Source: Lachnospiraceae bacterium (GTDB lineage Bacteria > Bacillota > Clostridia > Lachnospirales > Lachnospiraceae). Taken from it: 64,000 nt of DNA. Positions 25,725 through 35,352 of this stretch are shown piece after piece. Below the pieces are notes generated by a model, which worked only from the letters and a program-made list of their open reading frames with translations, had not been told where the DNA came from and searched no databases. The position numbers and the translations under genes are program-made. Location: positions 1 through 64,000 of the forward strand of contig JAFSTN010000028.1 in the NCBI GenBank assembly GCA_017450485.1, read 5' to 3'. Numbering within the stretch: the first letter of the stretch is position 1; each line of letters begins with the position of its first letter.

Positions 25725-27242
25725 ATGGTAGAAGTAATCACCAGGGTCAATGATGCCGTAAACGGAGCCGTTTGGGGCTGGCCCGCACTCATACTGCTTG
25801 GGTTTACCGGAATAATCATGACTGTTATGACCAAGTTTTTCCAGATCAGTCATTGGGGACATTGGTGGCATAATACTCTGGGAGCGATATTCAGAGACAA
25901 ACATGTAATATCGCATACTTCCGACAGACAGATATCACAGTTCCAGTCTCTGTGTACGGCTCTGGCTGCCACGGTCGGTACGGGTAACATAGTAGGTGTA
26001 GCCGGTGCCATCGCGACCGGAGGCCCCGGTGCCGTATTCTGGATGTGGATAATCGCATTTTTCGGTATGATGACCAACTACTCGGAGAACGTTCTGGGTA
26101 TCTTATTCAGAAGAAAAGATGAGCATGGCGAGTGGCATGGCGGCGCCATGTACTATTTAAGAGACGGTCTGGGAGCAAAGAAGGGATGTAAGCAGATCGG
26201 TGCTGTTCTGGCTGTTCTGTTTTCCGTATTCTGTCTGCTTGCCAGCTTCGGGATCGGCAATATGAGCCAGGTCAATTCGATGGTATCAAATGTAAACAGC
26301 GCATTCGGTATTCCCAAGATCGCCGTAGGTGTGTTCCTGCTGGTGGCAGTCGGCCTGGTGGTTATCGGAGGTCTTAAGCGTATTGCCATGGTTACCGAGA
26401 AACTGGTGCCTTTTATGGTGATCGTATACTTTATAGGTGCGATCATAATCATCTTCATGCATGTGACCAAGATCCCTGCGATATTCTCGGCTATATTCCG
26501 CGGAGCATTTTCACTTCGTGCCGTAACGGGCGGCGGATTCGGTGCAGGCATCGCGCTGGCCATGAAGATGGGATTCAAGCGAGGCGTCTTCTCAAACGAG
26601 GCCGGCCTCGGTTCCTCCGTTATGGTCCACTCCAGTTCAAATGTCAAGGAACCCGTAAGACAGGGCATGTGGGGTATCTTTGAGGTTTTTGCCGATACTA
26701 TCATAGTATGTACATTAACTGCTATCGTTCTCCTGAGCTCCGGTGCCATCGACCTCACTACAGGTCTGGCTGACGAAGCTATCCTTGAGCAGATCGGCGG
26801 ATCGTCCAATCTGATGAGCTACTCGTTCGGACAGGCATTCGGTGTGGTAGGATCCGGATTTATAGCGATCGCGATCCTGCTCTTTGCTTATTCCACGGTT
26901 CTCGGGTGGAGCCATTACGGTACAACAGCCTGCAGATATCTGTTCGGTGAGAAAGGTGTATGGCCCTATCGTATATTCTTTGTGGCGCTTGTTATGGGCG
27001 GATCCATAATGGAAGCACAGCTGGCATGGGATATATCGGATACGTTCAACGGTCTGATGATGCTCCCCAACCTTATAGGTGTGCTGGTTCTGTCGCCGCT
27101 GGTCATGAAGTGCACAACCAATTATGTGAGCCGTATCATACATAAAAAAGATGATGTGGAGCCGATGCTGTCCGTATTCCCGGATATCCAGACTATGCAG
27201 GCAGAGGCACTTAAGGCGGATCCCTCTGAGGATGAACAGTGA
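25725..27242 (+). CDS. Sodium:alanine/glycine symporter (AgcS family)
   Basis: Secondary transporter of 505 residues that couples Na+ (or H+) to uptake of alanine or glycine. About eleven membrane helices. Family signatures: ATVGTGNIVGVAGAIATGGP (about 84-103), the VFSNEAGLGSS motif (about 288-298) and GWSHYGTTACRYLFG (about 393-407). A good AGGAGG ribosome site precedes the ATG. The cyclophilin gene follows after 24 nt, so they may be co-transcribed. Confidence 0.92.
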   Translation: MVEVITRVNDAVNGAVWGWPALILLGFTGIIMTVMTKFFQISHWGHWWHNTLGAIFRDKHVISHTSDRQISQFQSLCTALAATVGTGNIVGVAGAIATGGPGAVFWMWIIAFFGMMTNYSENVLGILFRRKDEHGEWHGGAMYYLRDGLGAKKGCKQIGAVLAVLFSVFCLLASFGIGNMSQVNSMVSNVNSAFGIPKIAVGVFLLVAVGLVVIGGLKRIAMVTEKLVPFMVIVYFIGAIIIIFMHVTKIPAIFSAIFRGAFSLRAVTGGGFGAGIALAMKMGFKRGVFSNEAGLGSSVMVHSSSNVKEPVRQGMWGIFEVFADTIIVCTLTAIVLLSSGAIDLTTGLADEAILEQIGGSSNLMSYSFGQAFGVVGSGFIAIAILLFAYSTVLGWSHYGTTACRYLFGEKGVWPYRIFFVALVMGGSIMEAQLAWDISDTFNGLMMLPNLIGVLVLSPLVMKCTTNYVSRIIHKKDDVEPMLSVFPDIQTMQAEALKADPSEDEQ

Positions 27243-27266
27243 TATAAAGCATGAAGGAGATCAATA

Positions 27267-27791
27267 ATGGCTGATAAGAATCCGGTAGTAACTTTTACGA
27301 TGGAAAACGGAGATGTAATGAAGGCGGAGCTGTATCCCGATATAGCACCTCAGTCCGTATACAATTTCGTGAGTCTGATCAAAAAGGGCTTTTATGACGG
27401 ACTGATCTTCCACCGCGTGATCAAGGGATTCATGATCCAGGGCGGAGATCCCGAGGGAATAGGGATAGGCGGTCCCGGATACAGTATCAAGGGTGAGTTC
27501 GCCATTAACGGAGTGGAGAACAACTTAAAGCACACGGAAGGGGTATTATCTATGGCCAGAAGTGCCATGCCCGATTCTGCCGGAAGCCAGTTCTTCATCA
27601 TGCACAAGACATCTCCTCATCTGGATGGCCAGTATGCTGCATTCGGCAAAATAATCGAGGGTCAGGAGATCGTGGATAAGATCGCCGGGACTGAGACCGA
27701 TTTTCAGGACAAACCGCGTACACCGCAGGTCATGAAGACCGTAACGGTCGAAACATTCGGGGTAGAGTATCCTGAACCCGATAAACTGTAA
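27267..27791 (+). CDS. Peptidyl-prolyl cis-trans isomerase (cyclophilin type)
   Basis: Cytoplasmic cyclophilin of 174 residues that speeds proline isomerisation in folding proteins. Hallmarks are FHRVIKGFMIQGGDPEG (about 49-65), AGSQFFIMH (about 105-113) and the terminal VETFGVEYPEPDKL tail common in Lachnospiraceae members. There is no signal peptide. It lies between the symporter and a lipoprotein gene in the same direction. Confidence 0.92.
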   Translation: MADKNPVVTFTMENGDVMKAELYPDIAPQSVYNFVSLIKKGFYDGLIFHRVIKGFMIQGGDPEGIGIGGPGYSIKGEFAINGVENNLKHTEGVLSMARSAMPDSAGSQFFIMHKTSPHLDGQYAAFGKIIEGQEIVDKIAGTETDFQDKPRTPQVMKTVTVETFGVEYPEPDKL

Positions 27792-27831
27792 ATATACATT
27801 AGGATCCTTTTCATAAGACGGAGGATATACC

Positions 27832-29649
27832 ATGAGAATCGGAAAAATACCGGTCGGCCTGGCTGCAATGGGAATAGTGTCCATGATCATGACGGGATGT
27901 ACATCGGATAAACCTGCAAATGATCCCGCGACAACAGACGGTACAGAGACACAGACTGAGGGAGAAGAAACGACATCCGCCGCTGATACGGACACGACTG
28001 CGGATACAACTGACGGATCAGGCGCATCAGAGGCATCTACGCCGCTGGATGCCTTGGTAGGTAACTGGGTCTATATAGGTACGAATTACCATACAGATTA
28101 TGATGACGGGGATGTATATGATTCATTTACTTCGGTCGCAGATGAATACTGTCCCGAATCCGCCGTTATCGTTCGCAAGGAAGGCGATAAGTATATCGCG
28201 GATTACAAGATGTCGATGTATGAATCGGAAACACGTATTTATGGCAGTGAGCTGATATATAAGGATGAAGCAGCATACGAAAAATGTCTCAACCAGGACT
28301 GGTGTGTGGAGCTGGCCGATCCGTTTAAGGACATGAATTCGGTTGTTCGAAAGATGACAGTCAGCGGAGATATGCTGATCGAGTCCGAAGAATATATCTA
28401 CCAGTCGGAACCCGGAGAAGAGCCCTTCGGCTATACTTCCGTCACAACAAATTATTATCTTCAGGAAGGATCCGAGAAGCTGAATGATCCCGAGAGTCTG
28501 AGATATTTTGATACTGTTACGGTATCAAATGCCGCTGATCTGTTAAACAGCATTCAGAGTAACCGGGAGATCCTCCTGGAGGCCGGTACATACAATCTGT
28601 CCGCTGTTCCCAGGAATGAGATCGATAATCCCGTCATAGGTGAAGGATATTCCGCACCGGCAGTATATGCTGTGTCAGACTTAAAGATAGAAGCCAAGGA
28701 CGGAGCAAGCGTGCTTATATGCGTTGATGATCCTTATGATCCGGTCATGTGGTTCGGCAACTGCTATCATATCGATCTGAACGGCCTGACGGTCGGGCAT
28801 GATGTAGAACCCGGATATTGCAGCGGCAGCGTATTGTATTTTGATAATGTAACGGGAGTTAAAATCGATGACTGTAATCTGTATGGCTCCGGAACGTACG
28901 GTATAGAGGCCAGCTACACATACGATATGACCGTGACCGATACGGATATCTATGAATGCACATACGGTCTTCTGGATCTCAGATACGCGGGATCGACCCT
29001 CTTTAAGAACTGTACCTTCAGAGACAGCAGCGATATGGATATGATCTGCCTGTATAATGCATATGATGCGACGTTTGAAGACTGCGAATTCAAGGACAAC
29101 AACTGTTCCTGGGAGGGCTGCGATTTCGTCAGCATGAACGAGTATTCCAATGCAACCTTCAGGAATTGTACTTTTACCAATAACATTTATGATGAATTCG
29201 CCGATCGTGAAGTGGTCCTGGAGAACTGTACCATTGACGGCAAGCCTGCAACATTTGCAAGCATAGCCAAGATCTCAAGCGTATCGGACATCCATGATAT
29301 GTATGATAAGACGCTTGCGAGACAGAGAGAGATTGAGAATACAATCGTATCAGATTCACCCGATCAGCTGACATTGAACCAGTACGCATTTGAGGAGTAT
29401 CAGATGTGGGATTCTCTGCTTAACGGCATTTGGGGATATATGGCAGAGAATCTCGAGGAAGCTGAGATGAATGAGATTCGTCAGGATCAGAAGGCATGGA
29501 TCAAGGAAAAGGAAGCATCCATGAAGTCGGAGGGTGCGAACTTCGAGGGAGGTTCCATGCAGCCGATGCTGGAGTACGGCACAGGAGCAAGACTTACCAA
29601 GGAGCGTGTGGAACTGCTCATCAACCGTTTCTTCGGCCCTACTGAATAA
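27832..29649 (+). CDS. Lipoprotein with parallel beta-helix and C-terminal LprI-like domain
   Basis: 605-residue surface lipoprotein. Lipobox MTGC (Cys23) is followed by a Thr/Asp/Glu-rich linker (25-70), a domain of unknown role (70-215), and a right-handed beta-helix region (about 220-470) with repeated NCTF/DCEF-type rungs, e.g. FKNCTFRDSSD and FEDCEFKDNN. The end (about 500-600) matches the LprI/DUF1311 pattern: LNQYAFEEYQMWDSLLN, then QKAWIKEKEA and EGGSM. LprI-type domains can inhibit lysozyme; beta-helices bind or cut glycans. No catalytic residues could be assigned. The combination is unusual. Confidence 0.75.
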   Translation: MRIGKIPVGLAAMGIVSMIMTGCTSDKPANDPATTDGTETQTEGEETTSAADTDTTADTTDGSGASEASTPLDALVGNWVYIGTNYHTDYDDGDVYDSFTSVADEYCPESAVIVRKEGDKYIADYKMSMYESETRIYGSELIYKDEAAYEKCLNQDWCVELADPFKDMNSVVRKMTVSGDMLIESEEYIYQSEPGEEPFGYTSVTTNYYLQEGSEKLNDPESLRYFDTVTVSNAADLLNSIQSNREILLEAGTYNLSAVPRNEIDNPVIGEGYSAPAVYAVSDLKIEAKDGASVLICVDDPYDPVMWFGNCYHIDLNGLTVGHDVEPGYCSGSVLYFDNVTGVKIDDCNLYGSGTYGIEASYTYDMTVTDTDIYECTYGLLDLRYAGSTLFKNCTFRDSSDMDMICLYNAYDATFEDCEFKDNNCSWEGCDFVSMNEYSNATFRNCTFTNNIYDEFADREVVLENCTIDGKPATFASIAKISSVSDIHDMYDKTLARQREIENTIVSDSPDQLTLNQYAFEEYQMWDSLLNGIWGYMAENLEEAEMNEIRQDQKAWIKEKEASMKSEGANFEGGSMQPMLEYGTGARLTKERVELLINRFFGPTE

Positions 29650-29657
29650 GACTTCGT

Positions 29658-30353
29658 ATGTTCGGATCGTTCATACCCAATCATATCAGTAACCATACCG
29701 TAGCCGGGTTTCTGGATATATTACGCAGGATACAGCGTAAGCTTCACATAGGACGCAGGTACTGTCGTAAACACTCCGGATCCAACAGGATCGCAGTTGA
29801 CAGGCTTCTCGGTTCGTTCGGAGAGTCCGGGGGAAAGAAAGCATATCCCGGCTTTCTGGAAAAGCAGAATAATTACGCATCCATTGCATACGGCAGATCT
29901 GATATGGCATATGCGGGATGTGAGATCATAGCAGTGTACAATGCGTTGTTGAAGCTTGATCTTACCGCGAATCTCCGGGAACTGATAGAGGATTTTGAAC
30001 GGGACGGAATGGTATTGAGCGGACGGTTCGGTACTGCTCCGTATGCGATCCGGGATTACCTGAAAGGCCGAGGTCTGAATGTAGAAACGGAATTTGATCC
30101 CGAAAGATATGATGAACTTGCATGCAGATCCGTCGTTTCGATCCTTATGCTGTACAATGACCGCCGGAATATCTTTCAGAAGATACATACCGTATGCATA
30201 ACTAAGGATAAGGAAGGATTCATCGCGCATAATATGTACGGTGACGGCCGGACGATCGGACCTTATAAAGATATAACCGGTCTGATTGCGGGCATAAACG
30301 GTGGATATGCAAAAGGAATAGTTATGTTCGGGATAGCAAATGCGGAAGAATGA
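29658..30353 (+). CDS. C39-like (papain-fold) cysteine peptidase-like protein
   Basis: 231 residues, beginning 8 nt after the lipoprotein stop with no clear ribosome site, so probably translationally coupled. The core has AYAGCEIIAVYNALLKL with Cys88 at the start of a helix, a segment like those preceding C39 catalytic His (QKIHTVCITKD, His177) and Asn192 in GFIAHNMYG: a plausible Cys-His-Asn triad. The N-terminal ~75 residues are basic and not recognised. There is no signal peptide or ABC domain. C39-like proteins may cleave leader peptides or act in the wall; a non-peptidase role is possible. Confidence 0.55.
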   Translation: MFGSFIPNHISNHTVAGFLDILRRIQRKLHIGRRYCRKHSGSNRIAVDRLLGSFGESGGKKAYPGFLEKQNNYASIAYGRSDMAYAGCEIIAVYNALLKLDLTANLRELIEDFERDGMVLSGRFGTAPYAIRDYLKGRGLNVETEFDPERYDELACRSVVSILMLYNDRRNIFQKIHTVCITKDKEGFIAHNMYGDGRTIGPYKDITGLIAGINGGYAKGIVMFGIANAEE

Positions 30354-30388
30354 CCTGTTATTAAGTTTGATATGTTGGATTCCGATAT

Positions 30389-30424
30389 AAAGAGTAGGCA
30401 CAAGGATGTGCTTACTCTTTTTTA
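30389..30424 (+). terminator. Terminator after the C39-like gene
   Basis: AAAGAGTAGGCAC (30389-30401) pairs with GTGCTTACTCTTT (30408-30420), with one G-T pair, and the T run continues to 30423. It ends the symporter-to-C39 transcription unit and separates it from the flagellar block. Confidence 0.8.
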
Positions 30425-30474
30425 TTCAAATGCTGCAGGTGCAAAGGATTGCCCGTAAGTATGGAGGGTCATGC

Positions 30475-33400
30475 ATGAACATCAACTTTGACACCGAGTA
30501 TCAGATGAGTCCGCTTACATCGGGCGACAGACCTCAAAACGGCAATGTGAACATACAGGTAAACAGGGCGGCTGAGAATGCTGCGGGATTTCTGGTATCT
30601 GCCGGCATAGCCGGAGATATGCCTTTTGCGGGAGCGGATAAAGAACCTGTCTCTGATCTGGCGGCAGGTTTAAGCGCAACGGATGTTCAGCTTAAAACCG
30701 ATTATATGGCTGTAATGAGCCTCTCGATGTCTGATGAGGATTATAACGAGCTTGTAAGGACAGGCCAGATACCCGACGATATGGATGCGGGAGATTCCGT
30801 TACCATTCTGGATGATATCAAGGCCGCTCTGATCAAGGGCGGAGCGGATATATCAGGGTTTACGGATACGATCGACGAGGACACTCTGGCTCAGATCACC
30901 GGTTCGGCAACGTCGGCTTCCAACCTGCTCAAAAAAGCAGCGGACTCCGGGATAAACGCAGATGAGCTTATCCGGAACATGCAGAAAGAGGATATATCGA
31001 TATCCGCCGAACGTATATCCGATATCACCGGTGCGGTAGATCTGGCGATGGAGGTTCTGCCTCTGAGTGATGATGCAGCGGTATATATGATCGATAACGG
31101 CAAATCTCCGACCGTAGAGAATATATATAATGCATCCAATGCCGGAAGCCTTGAGGCAATGGGGGGCCGCAGGTATTATGCGGAGGACGGATATGTAAGT
31201 CTGGCCGGAGCAGCCGGCAGTCAGGCTGATGATCTGGAGGCGCTGCGTCCTCAGATAGAGGAGACTATCAGGAGAGCGGGACTTGAGGTGAATGAGGATA
31301 CCTATTCGGACGCCAAACTGCTGATATCGCATAATATTCCGTTTACTCCCGAGACGCTTCTCGAACTGGATCAGTTGAAGGAACTGAGGACAGAACCGGA
31401 TCCGGACAGGCTGGCCGCGTCTGTGAGTATAGCCATAAGCGCGGGAATCCGGGGATCCAAAGCCAATCTGACATATGACGAATCCATATATATCCGTGCG
31501 GATGAATACCTGGAAACGATCAATACCATCCCCGCAGAAACGGCAGACAGGCTCGTAGAAGATGGCCGGGTATTGAATATACGTAATCTGCAAAGAGAAT
31601 ATGAATATGCAAAACATGCGGGAAATATCTCCAAAACCGAAACAGAAACTGAAACCATAACAGGGGGAACCGGCTTGCCGGAGCTGACAACGGAGCAGAT
31701 CCATGCCCGCAGAGTGCTCGAAGAAGCGCGCATAAGCATGACCGTGGAAGCGAACCGCATGCTGCTTAAGAATAATTTCCGGATAGATATCGCTCCGATG
31801 GAGGAGCTGGTTGAAGCACTTAAGGCAGCAGAGCAGGCTATAGCAAAGAGGTTGTTCCCGTCGGAGGAGGATGCGGTATCCGGAAACCGCATGGAGACCT
31901 ACAGGCAGGTCAAAACCGAGATAGCGCAGCTCCCCGGTATGCCGGCCGCGATCCTGGGCCAGTACGGAAGTACGGGACGTCTTCAATTCGGCGCGGGTGA
32001 AAGATTTACTCTTCATGCAGTATATGAAACCGGATCGGTCAGAAGAGATGCATATATACGCGCCGAAGAGACCTATGAAGCCCTTATGACAGCGCCGCGC
32101 AGAGATATGGGTGATTCCATAAGCAAGGCATTTCGAAATGTGGATGATATACTGGAGGACCTGCAGCTGGAGGTAAATGATCTGAATCGTCGTGCTGTCA
32201 GGATCCTGGGTTATAACTCGACAGAGATCACATCAGAGAAGATCGAGCAGGTCAGGGAGGCGGATCTGAGTCTCAGAGGAGTATTGAACAGACTGACACC
32301 GGACCGTGTTCTCAATATGATAAGACAGGATGTGAACCCGCTCAATATGCCCATACAGGAGCTGAGTGATTATCTGGACGGGCAGGATGCGGATCCCGAG
32401 AGACAGGCTTCGGATTATGCGAGATTTCTGATGCAGCTTGAGAGACGCGGTGAGATTACGGAGCTGGAGAGAGATTCGTATATAGGCATATATCGTATGC
32501 TGTCCAAGCTGGACAGAAACGATGATGCCGCAGTCGGCAGGCTCATGGCAATGGGCGCTGAAATGAGTTTCTCAGGTCTGCTGAGCGCCATGAGGAGTGC
32601 CGCCAGATCGGGAATGGATTATTCCATAGGAGCTGATTTCGGAGGAGTCGATCCATTGCGATCCGGAACTGCGATAGATGCACAGATAAGCGCAGCTTTT
32701 ACATCCGGACAGTATGCGGAGGGAGTGCATGCCGGTGAGACGGTTATCGAAAACCTGCTTATGATGGGAGAAAAGGCTTCCCTCGGTAATCTGGACGCGA
32801 TGAAAGCTCTCCGAACCAGACGCGGAGACTGGTTTAAACCGGTAGCGGAGCGCATGGTTCAGGCCGAAGGAGGAGATGAGGACGAATCCGGAATCGAGGG
32901 GGCATTAAAGAATGTAACCGATATGACGGATGATGTTCTGGATCATATGACGGATGCCGATGAGACTGTAAAAGCATACACGGAAATGCTCGACAAGGTG
33001 AAAACGGACCTGACGGATATGGTATATGAGGCGGATAAATATCTGGATGTACGTTCTCTACGGACCGGCATGAAACAGGTCAATATCCTGAACAGACTAG
33101 CCCGCGACGAGATCTATGATCTCCCGGCAGAGATAGACGGAGAATACACATCGATCAGGCTTACCATCCGACATGAGAGCGGTGCGGGAAGGGTAGCCGT
33201 ATCCATGGCGACTGAGTCAGTGGGGATGATAGCTGCGGAGTTTTCATTCAGCGGGGAAACCTCCGGATACATCGCATATGAGCAGAGTGATGCCGCAACG
33301 AGACTGGGCGAACTGATGGGGAGATTTGAGGAAATGCTTGGCTTCACACCTGAGATGGTCAGAACCGACAGGATCAATCCCGATAAATATACGGATGGGA

Positions 33401-33519
33401 TATTTAATAACGAAAAAGCGCGAAACAGACTTAAGGAAAACAACGATCCGTCCGATATTAATAACATAGAGCTTTACAGAGTGGCACGTTCATTCATATC
33501 TATCCTTAAAGATATCTGA
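30475..33519 (+). CDS. Large flagellar-block protein (DUF6240-like), possible FliK-type C-terminus
   Basis: 1014 residues, no signal peptide or membrane helix, mostly helical and acidic. The start at 30475 has GGAGGG upstream; an in-frame start at 30406 would add 23 residues within the terminator. It resembles large Lachnospiraceae proteins (DUF6240, tentative) found near flagellar genes. Residues about 880-960 read like a FliK hook-length-control domain: strand pairs such as SIRLTIRHESGAGRVAVSM and GMIAAEFSFSG, then a helix LGELMGRFEEMLGF. Flagellin and FliS follow directly. A role in hook length or export control is inferred, not shown. Confidence 0.6.
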   Translation: MNINFDTEYQMSPLTSGDRPQNGNVNIQVNRAAENAAGFLVSAGIAGDMPFAGADKEPVSDLAAGLSATDVQLKTDYMAVMSLSMSDEDYNELVRTGQIPDDMDAGDSVTILDDIKAALIKGGADISGFTDTIDEDTLAQITGSATSASNLLKKAADSGINADELIRNMQKEDISISAERISDITGAVDLAMEVLPLSDDAAVYMIDNGKSPTVENIYNASNAGSLEAMGGRRYYAEDGYVSLAGAAGSQADDLEALRPQIEETIRRAGLEVNEDTYSDAKLLISHNIPFTPETLLELDQLKELRTEPDPDRLAASVSIAISAGIRGSKANLTYDESIYIRADEYLETINTIPAETADRLVEDGRVLNIRNLQREYEYAKHAGNISKTETETETITGGTGLPELTTEQIHARRVLEEARISMTVEANRMLLKNNFRIDIAPMEELVEALKAAEQAIAKRLFPSEEDAVSGNRMETYRQVKTEIAQLPGMPAAILGQYGSTGRLQFGAGERFTLHAVYETGSVRRDAYIRAEETYEALMTAPRRDMGDSISKAFRNVDDILEDLQLEVNDLNRRAVRILGYNSTEITSEKIEQVREADLSLRGVLNRLTPDRVLNMIRQDVNPLNMPIQELSDYLDGQDADPERQASDYARFLMQLERRGEITELERDSYIGIYRMLSKLDRNDDAAVGRLMAMGAEMSFSGLLSAMRSAARSGMDYSIGADFGGVDPLRSGTAIDAQISAAFTSGQYAEGVHAGETVIENLLMMGEKASLGNLDAMKALRTRRGDWFKPVAERMVQAEGGDEDESGIEGALKNVTDMTDDVLDHMTDADETVKAYTEMLDKVKTDLTDMVYEADKYLDVRSLRTGMKQVNILNRLARDEIYDLPAEIDGEYTSIRLTIRHESGAGRVAVSMATESVGMIAAEFSFSGETSGYIAYEQSDAATRLGELMGRFEEMLGFTPEMVRTDRINPDKYTDGIFNNEKARNRLKENNDPSDINNIELYRVARSFISILKDI

Positions 33520-33534
33520 TGATCAAGCCGGAAG
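33507..33534 (+). promoter_or_regulatory. Possible flagellar sigma factor (SigD/sigma-28) promoter for flagellin
   Basis: TAAAGATA starting at 33507 resembles the sigma-28 -35 box (TAAAGTTT); 16 nt after its TAAA comes GCCGGAAG at 33527 (consensus GCCGATAA). Six of eight and five of eight positions match. It overlaps the 3' end of the upstream gene, about 65 nt before the flagellin ATG. Confidence 0.4.
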
Positions 33535-33595
33535 ATAAGGACATCATCCGATTCCCGGACAAGGACGTCTGAACCGATTCACCAGGAGGTTACAT

Positions 33596-34834
33596 ATGAG
33601 AATAAATTATAACGTTCAGGCGATGAATGCAAATCTTGCATTGAATAAAGCGGATTCCAGAGTATCCAAGGCCATAGGAAGATTAAGCTCCGGTCTCAAG
33701 ATCGCTGCAGCCAAGGATGAGCCCTCCGGATATGCACTGTCCAAGAGAATGAATCTGCAGATCGAGGGTTTATCCAGAGCGACCCAGTCATCCAATGATG
33801 CGATCAATATCATAAATATAGCCGACGGTGCACTTCAGGAAGTCAACTCCATGGTCAACCGTATGAGTGAGCTTGCGGTTAAATCGGCCACAGCTACGAT
33901 GACAGATGAGGACCGCGAACTGTGCCAGGATGAGATCGATCAGCTTAAAAAAGAGATCCAGAGAGTGGCAAACACCACTGAGTTCAACGGCCAGACTCTG
34001 CTGGACGGAAGCTTTGATCTGAAAGGCTACTCCGATAATCTGGATGTTAAGGTGGCCACATACAGCGATGAGGTGCCGGTAGGAAAGTATGATCTGCCCG
34101 ATATAAAGCTGGTATATATGGATGTTACTGACAAAGACGGTATCACCAGCCGTGTGTTGGATGCAAAAAATACCATCGCTGCGAATGAAGCTGCGGGATT
34201 GTCCTTTCCCAATCCTCCGTATCCCGATGCGACTAAGATCGATTCCGTTGACGGAACTCTGATAACCATAAAAGGATCGAATGACTTCTCGATAACCATT
34301 GACGTAGAGAAGATGGTAGATGCGCAGAATACGGACGTCAGCTGGGGAACGAGCATATCGGAAACCTATACATATGATAGCGTGACCGGTCTTCCCAACG
34401 CTATGACCGGAAAGAGCGTAACTCTGGATATCAGCGGTCTCGGTGCGATGGATATGCAGATAGGGGCCAACGAGGATCAGATCCTGGCTATCCGTATCCC
34501 CAACCTGTCTCTTAAACTGATGAGTATAGAAGATGCGGATGTAAGGACTCAGGAAGGAGCCGCAAAGCTTATAGAGGACAGTAAGACCGCACTGACATAT
34601 GTTAATGACTTACGAAGCCGCCTCGGAGCATATCAGAACCGTCTTGAGCATACCGTAGGTACTCTCGGTGTTACCCACGAGGCGCTGACCAGCGCATATT
34701 CGGGACTGGTAGATGCCGATATGGCAGAGGAAAGTGTAGAGTACACGACAGCCCAGATAATATCCGAAGCATCCACATCCGTGCTTGCACAGGCTAATGA
34801 AAGACCTTCATCAGCACTTCAGCTGCTGCAGTAA
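33596..34834 (+). CDS. fliC: Flagellin
   Basis: Filament subunit of 412 residues exported through the flagellar channel. The N-terminal D0/D1 region begins MRINYNVQAMNANLALNKAD and includes RLSSGLKIAAAKDEPSGYAL and MVNRMSELAVKSATA. The C-terminal part has LGAYQNRLEHTV and ends in SSALQLLQ, typical of flagellins. Compared with common flagellins (NRAGDDAAG, IRGLNQA), the helix 1 sequence is diverged. The centre (about 145-300) is a variable surface domain. GGAGG is the ribosome site; FliS follows after 39 nt. Confidence 0.93.
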   Translation: MRINYNVQAMNANLALNKADSRVSKAIGRLSSGLKIAAAKDEPSGYALSKRMNLQIEGLSRATQSSNDAINIINIADGALQEVNSMVNRMSELAVKSATATMTDEDRELCQDEIDQLKKEIQRVANTTEFNGQTLLDGSFDLKGYSDNLDVKVATYSDEVPVGKYDLPDIKLVYMDVTDKDGITSRVLDAKNTIAANEAAGLSFPNPPYPDATKIDSVDGTLITIKGSNDFSITIDVEKMVDAQNTDVSWGTSISETYTYDSVTGLPNAMTGKSVTLDISGLGAMDMQIGANEDQILAIRIPNLSLKLMSIEDADVRTQEGAAKLIEDSKTALTYVNDLRSRLGAYQNRLEHTVGTLGVTHEALTSAYSGLVDADMAEESVEYTTAQIISEASTSVLAQANERPSSALQLLQ

Positions 34835-34873
34835 GCATAGCTGATAACCGGTTTCATTAAACAGGGTGGTCGC

Positions 34874-35347
34874 ATGACAGACGATAAAAAACAGGAATAT
34901 ACCAGACGCATATCACAGGCAAACAGCACGGATATGGTGGTAGTGATATATGACATCACGCTGGATCATATAGACGAGGTATCCGAAGCGATCACCGGCG
35001 GAGATGACGAAGGATTCAGAAACGGGATCATACGGATCCGCAGATGCATCAACGAACTCATAGGATCTCTGAACTATGACTATACACCTGCCGGCGATCT
35101 TCTGCAGTTGTATGTATATTGCAGCAGACGTCTCGTGACGGTACAGACTCAAAGGGATACGGAAGCTCTCCGTGAGATCCGTTCCATATTATCCCGGTTG
35201 AGGGATGCTTATGCACAGATAGCCGATACCAATAAATCGGGACCTGTGATGAGCAATTCGGAAAGCGTATATGCCGGACTCACCTACGGACGCGGTACAC
35301 TTAATGAGGATGTGGTGAGCACTCCAAATCGAGGTTTCCTGGCATAA
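34874..35347 (+). CDS. fliS: Flagellar export chaperone FliS
   Basis: Cytoplasmic chaperone of 157 residues that binds the flagellin C-terminus and stops premature assembly. The FliS start is typical: YTRRISQANSTDMVVVIYD, then a four-helix bundle to about residue 120. A tail of about 35 residues (ending NRGFLA) extends beyond the usual 125-130 residues and includes VYAGLTYGRG. Position right after flagellin supports the call. A two-way terminator follows. Confidence 0.88.
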   Translation: MTDDKKQEYTRRISQANSTDMVVVIYDITLDHIDEVSEAITGGDDEGFRNGIIRIRRCINELIGSLNYDYTPAGDLLQLYVYCSRRLVTVQTQRDTEALREIRSILSRLRDAYAQIADTNKSGPVMSNSESVYAGLTYGRGTLNEDVVSTPNRGFLA

Positions 35348-35352
35348 TATAT

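Noticed and set aside
30853-32016. Long minus-strand open frame opposite the 1014-residue flagellar-block gene
   Set aside because: It mirrors the codon pattern of the plus-strand gene, has no ribosome site and a Cys/His/Arg-rich composition typical of antisense frames.
34241-34356. Antisense frame in the flagellin variable region as a phase-variation gene
   Set aside because: No inverted repeats or recombinase sites flank the flagellin gene; the frame is a shadow.
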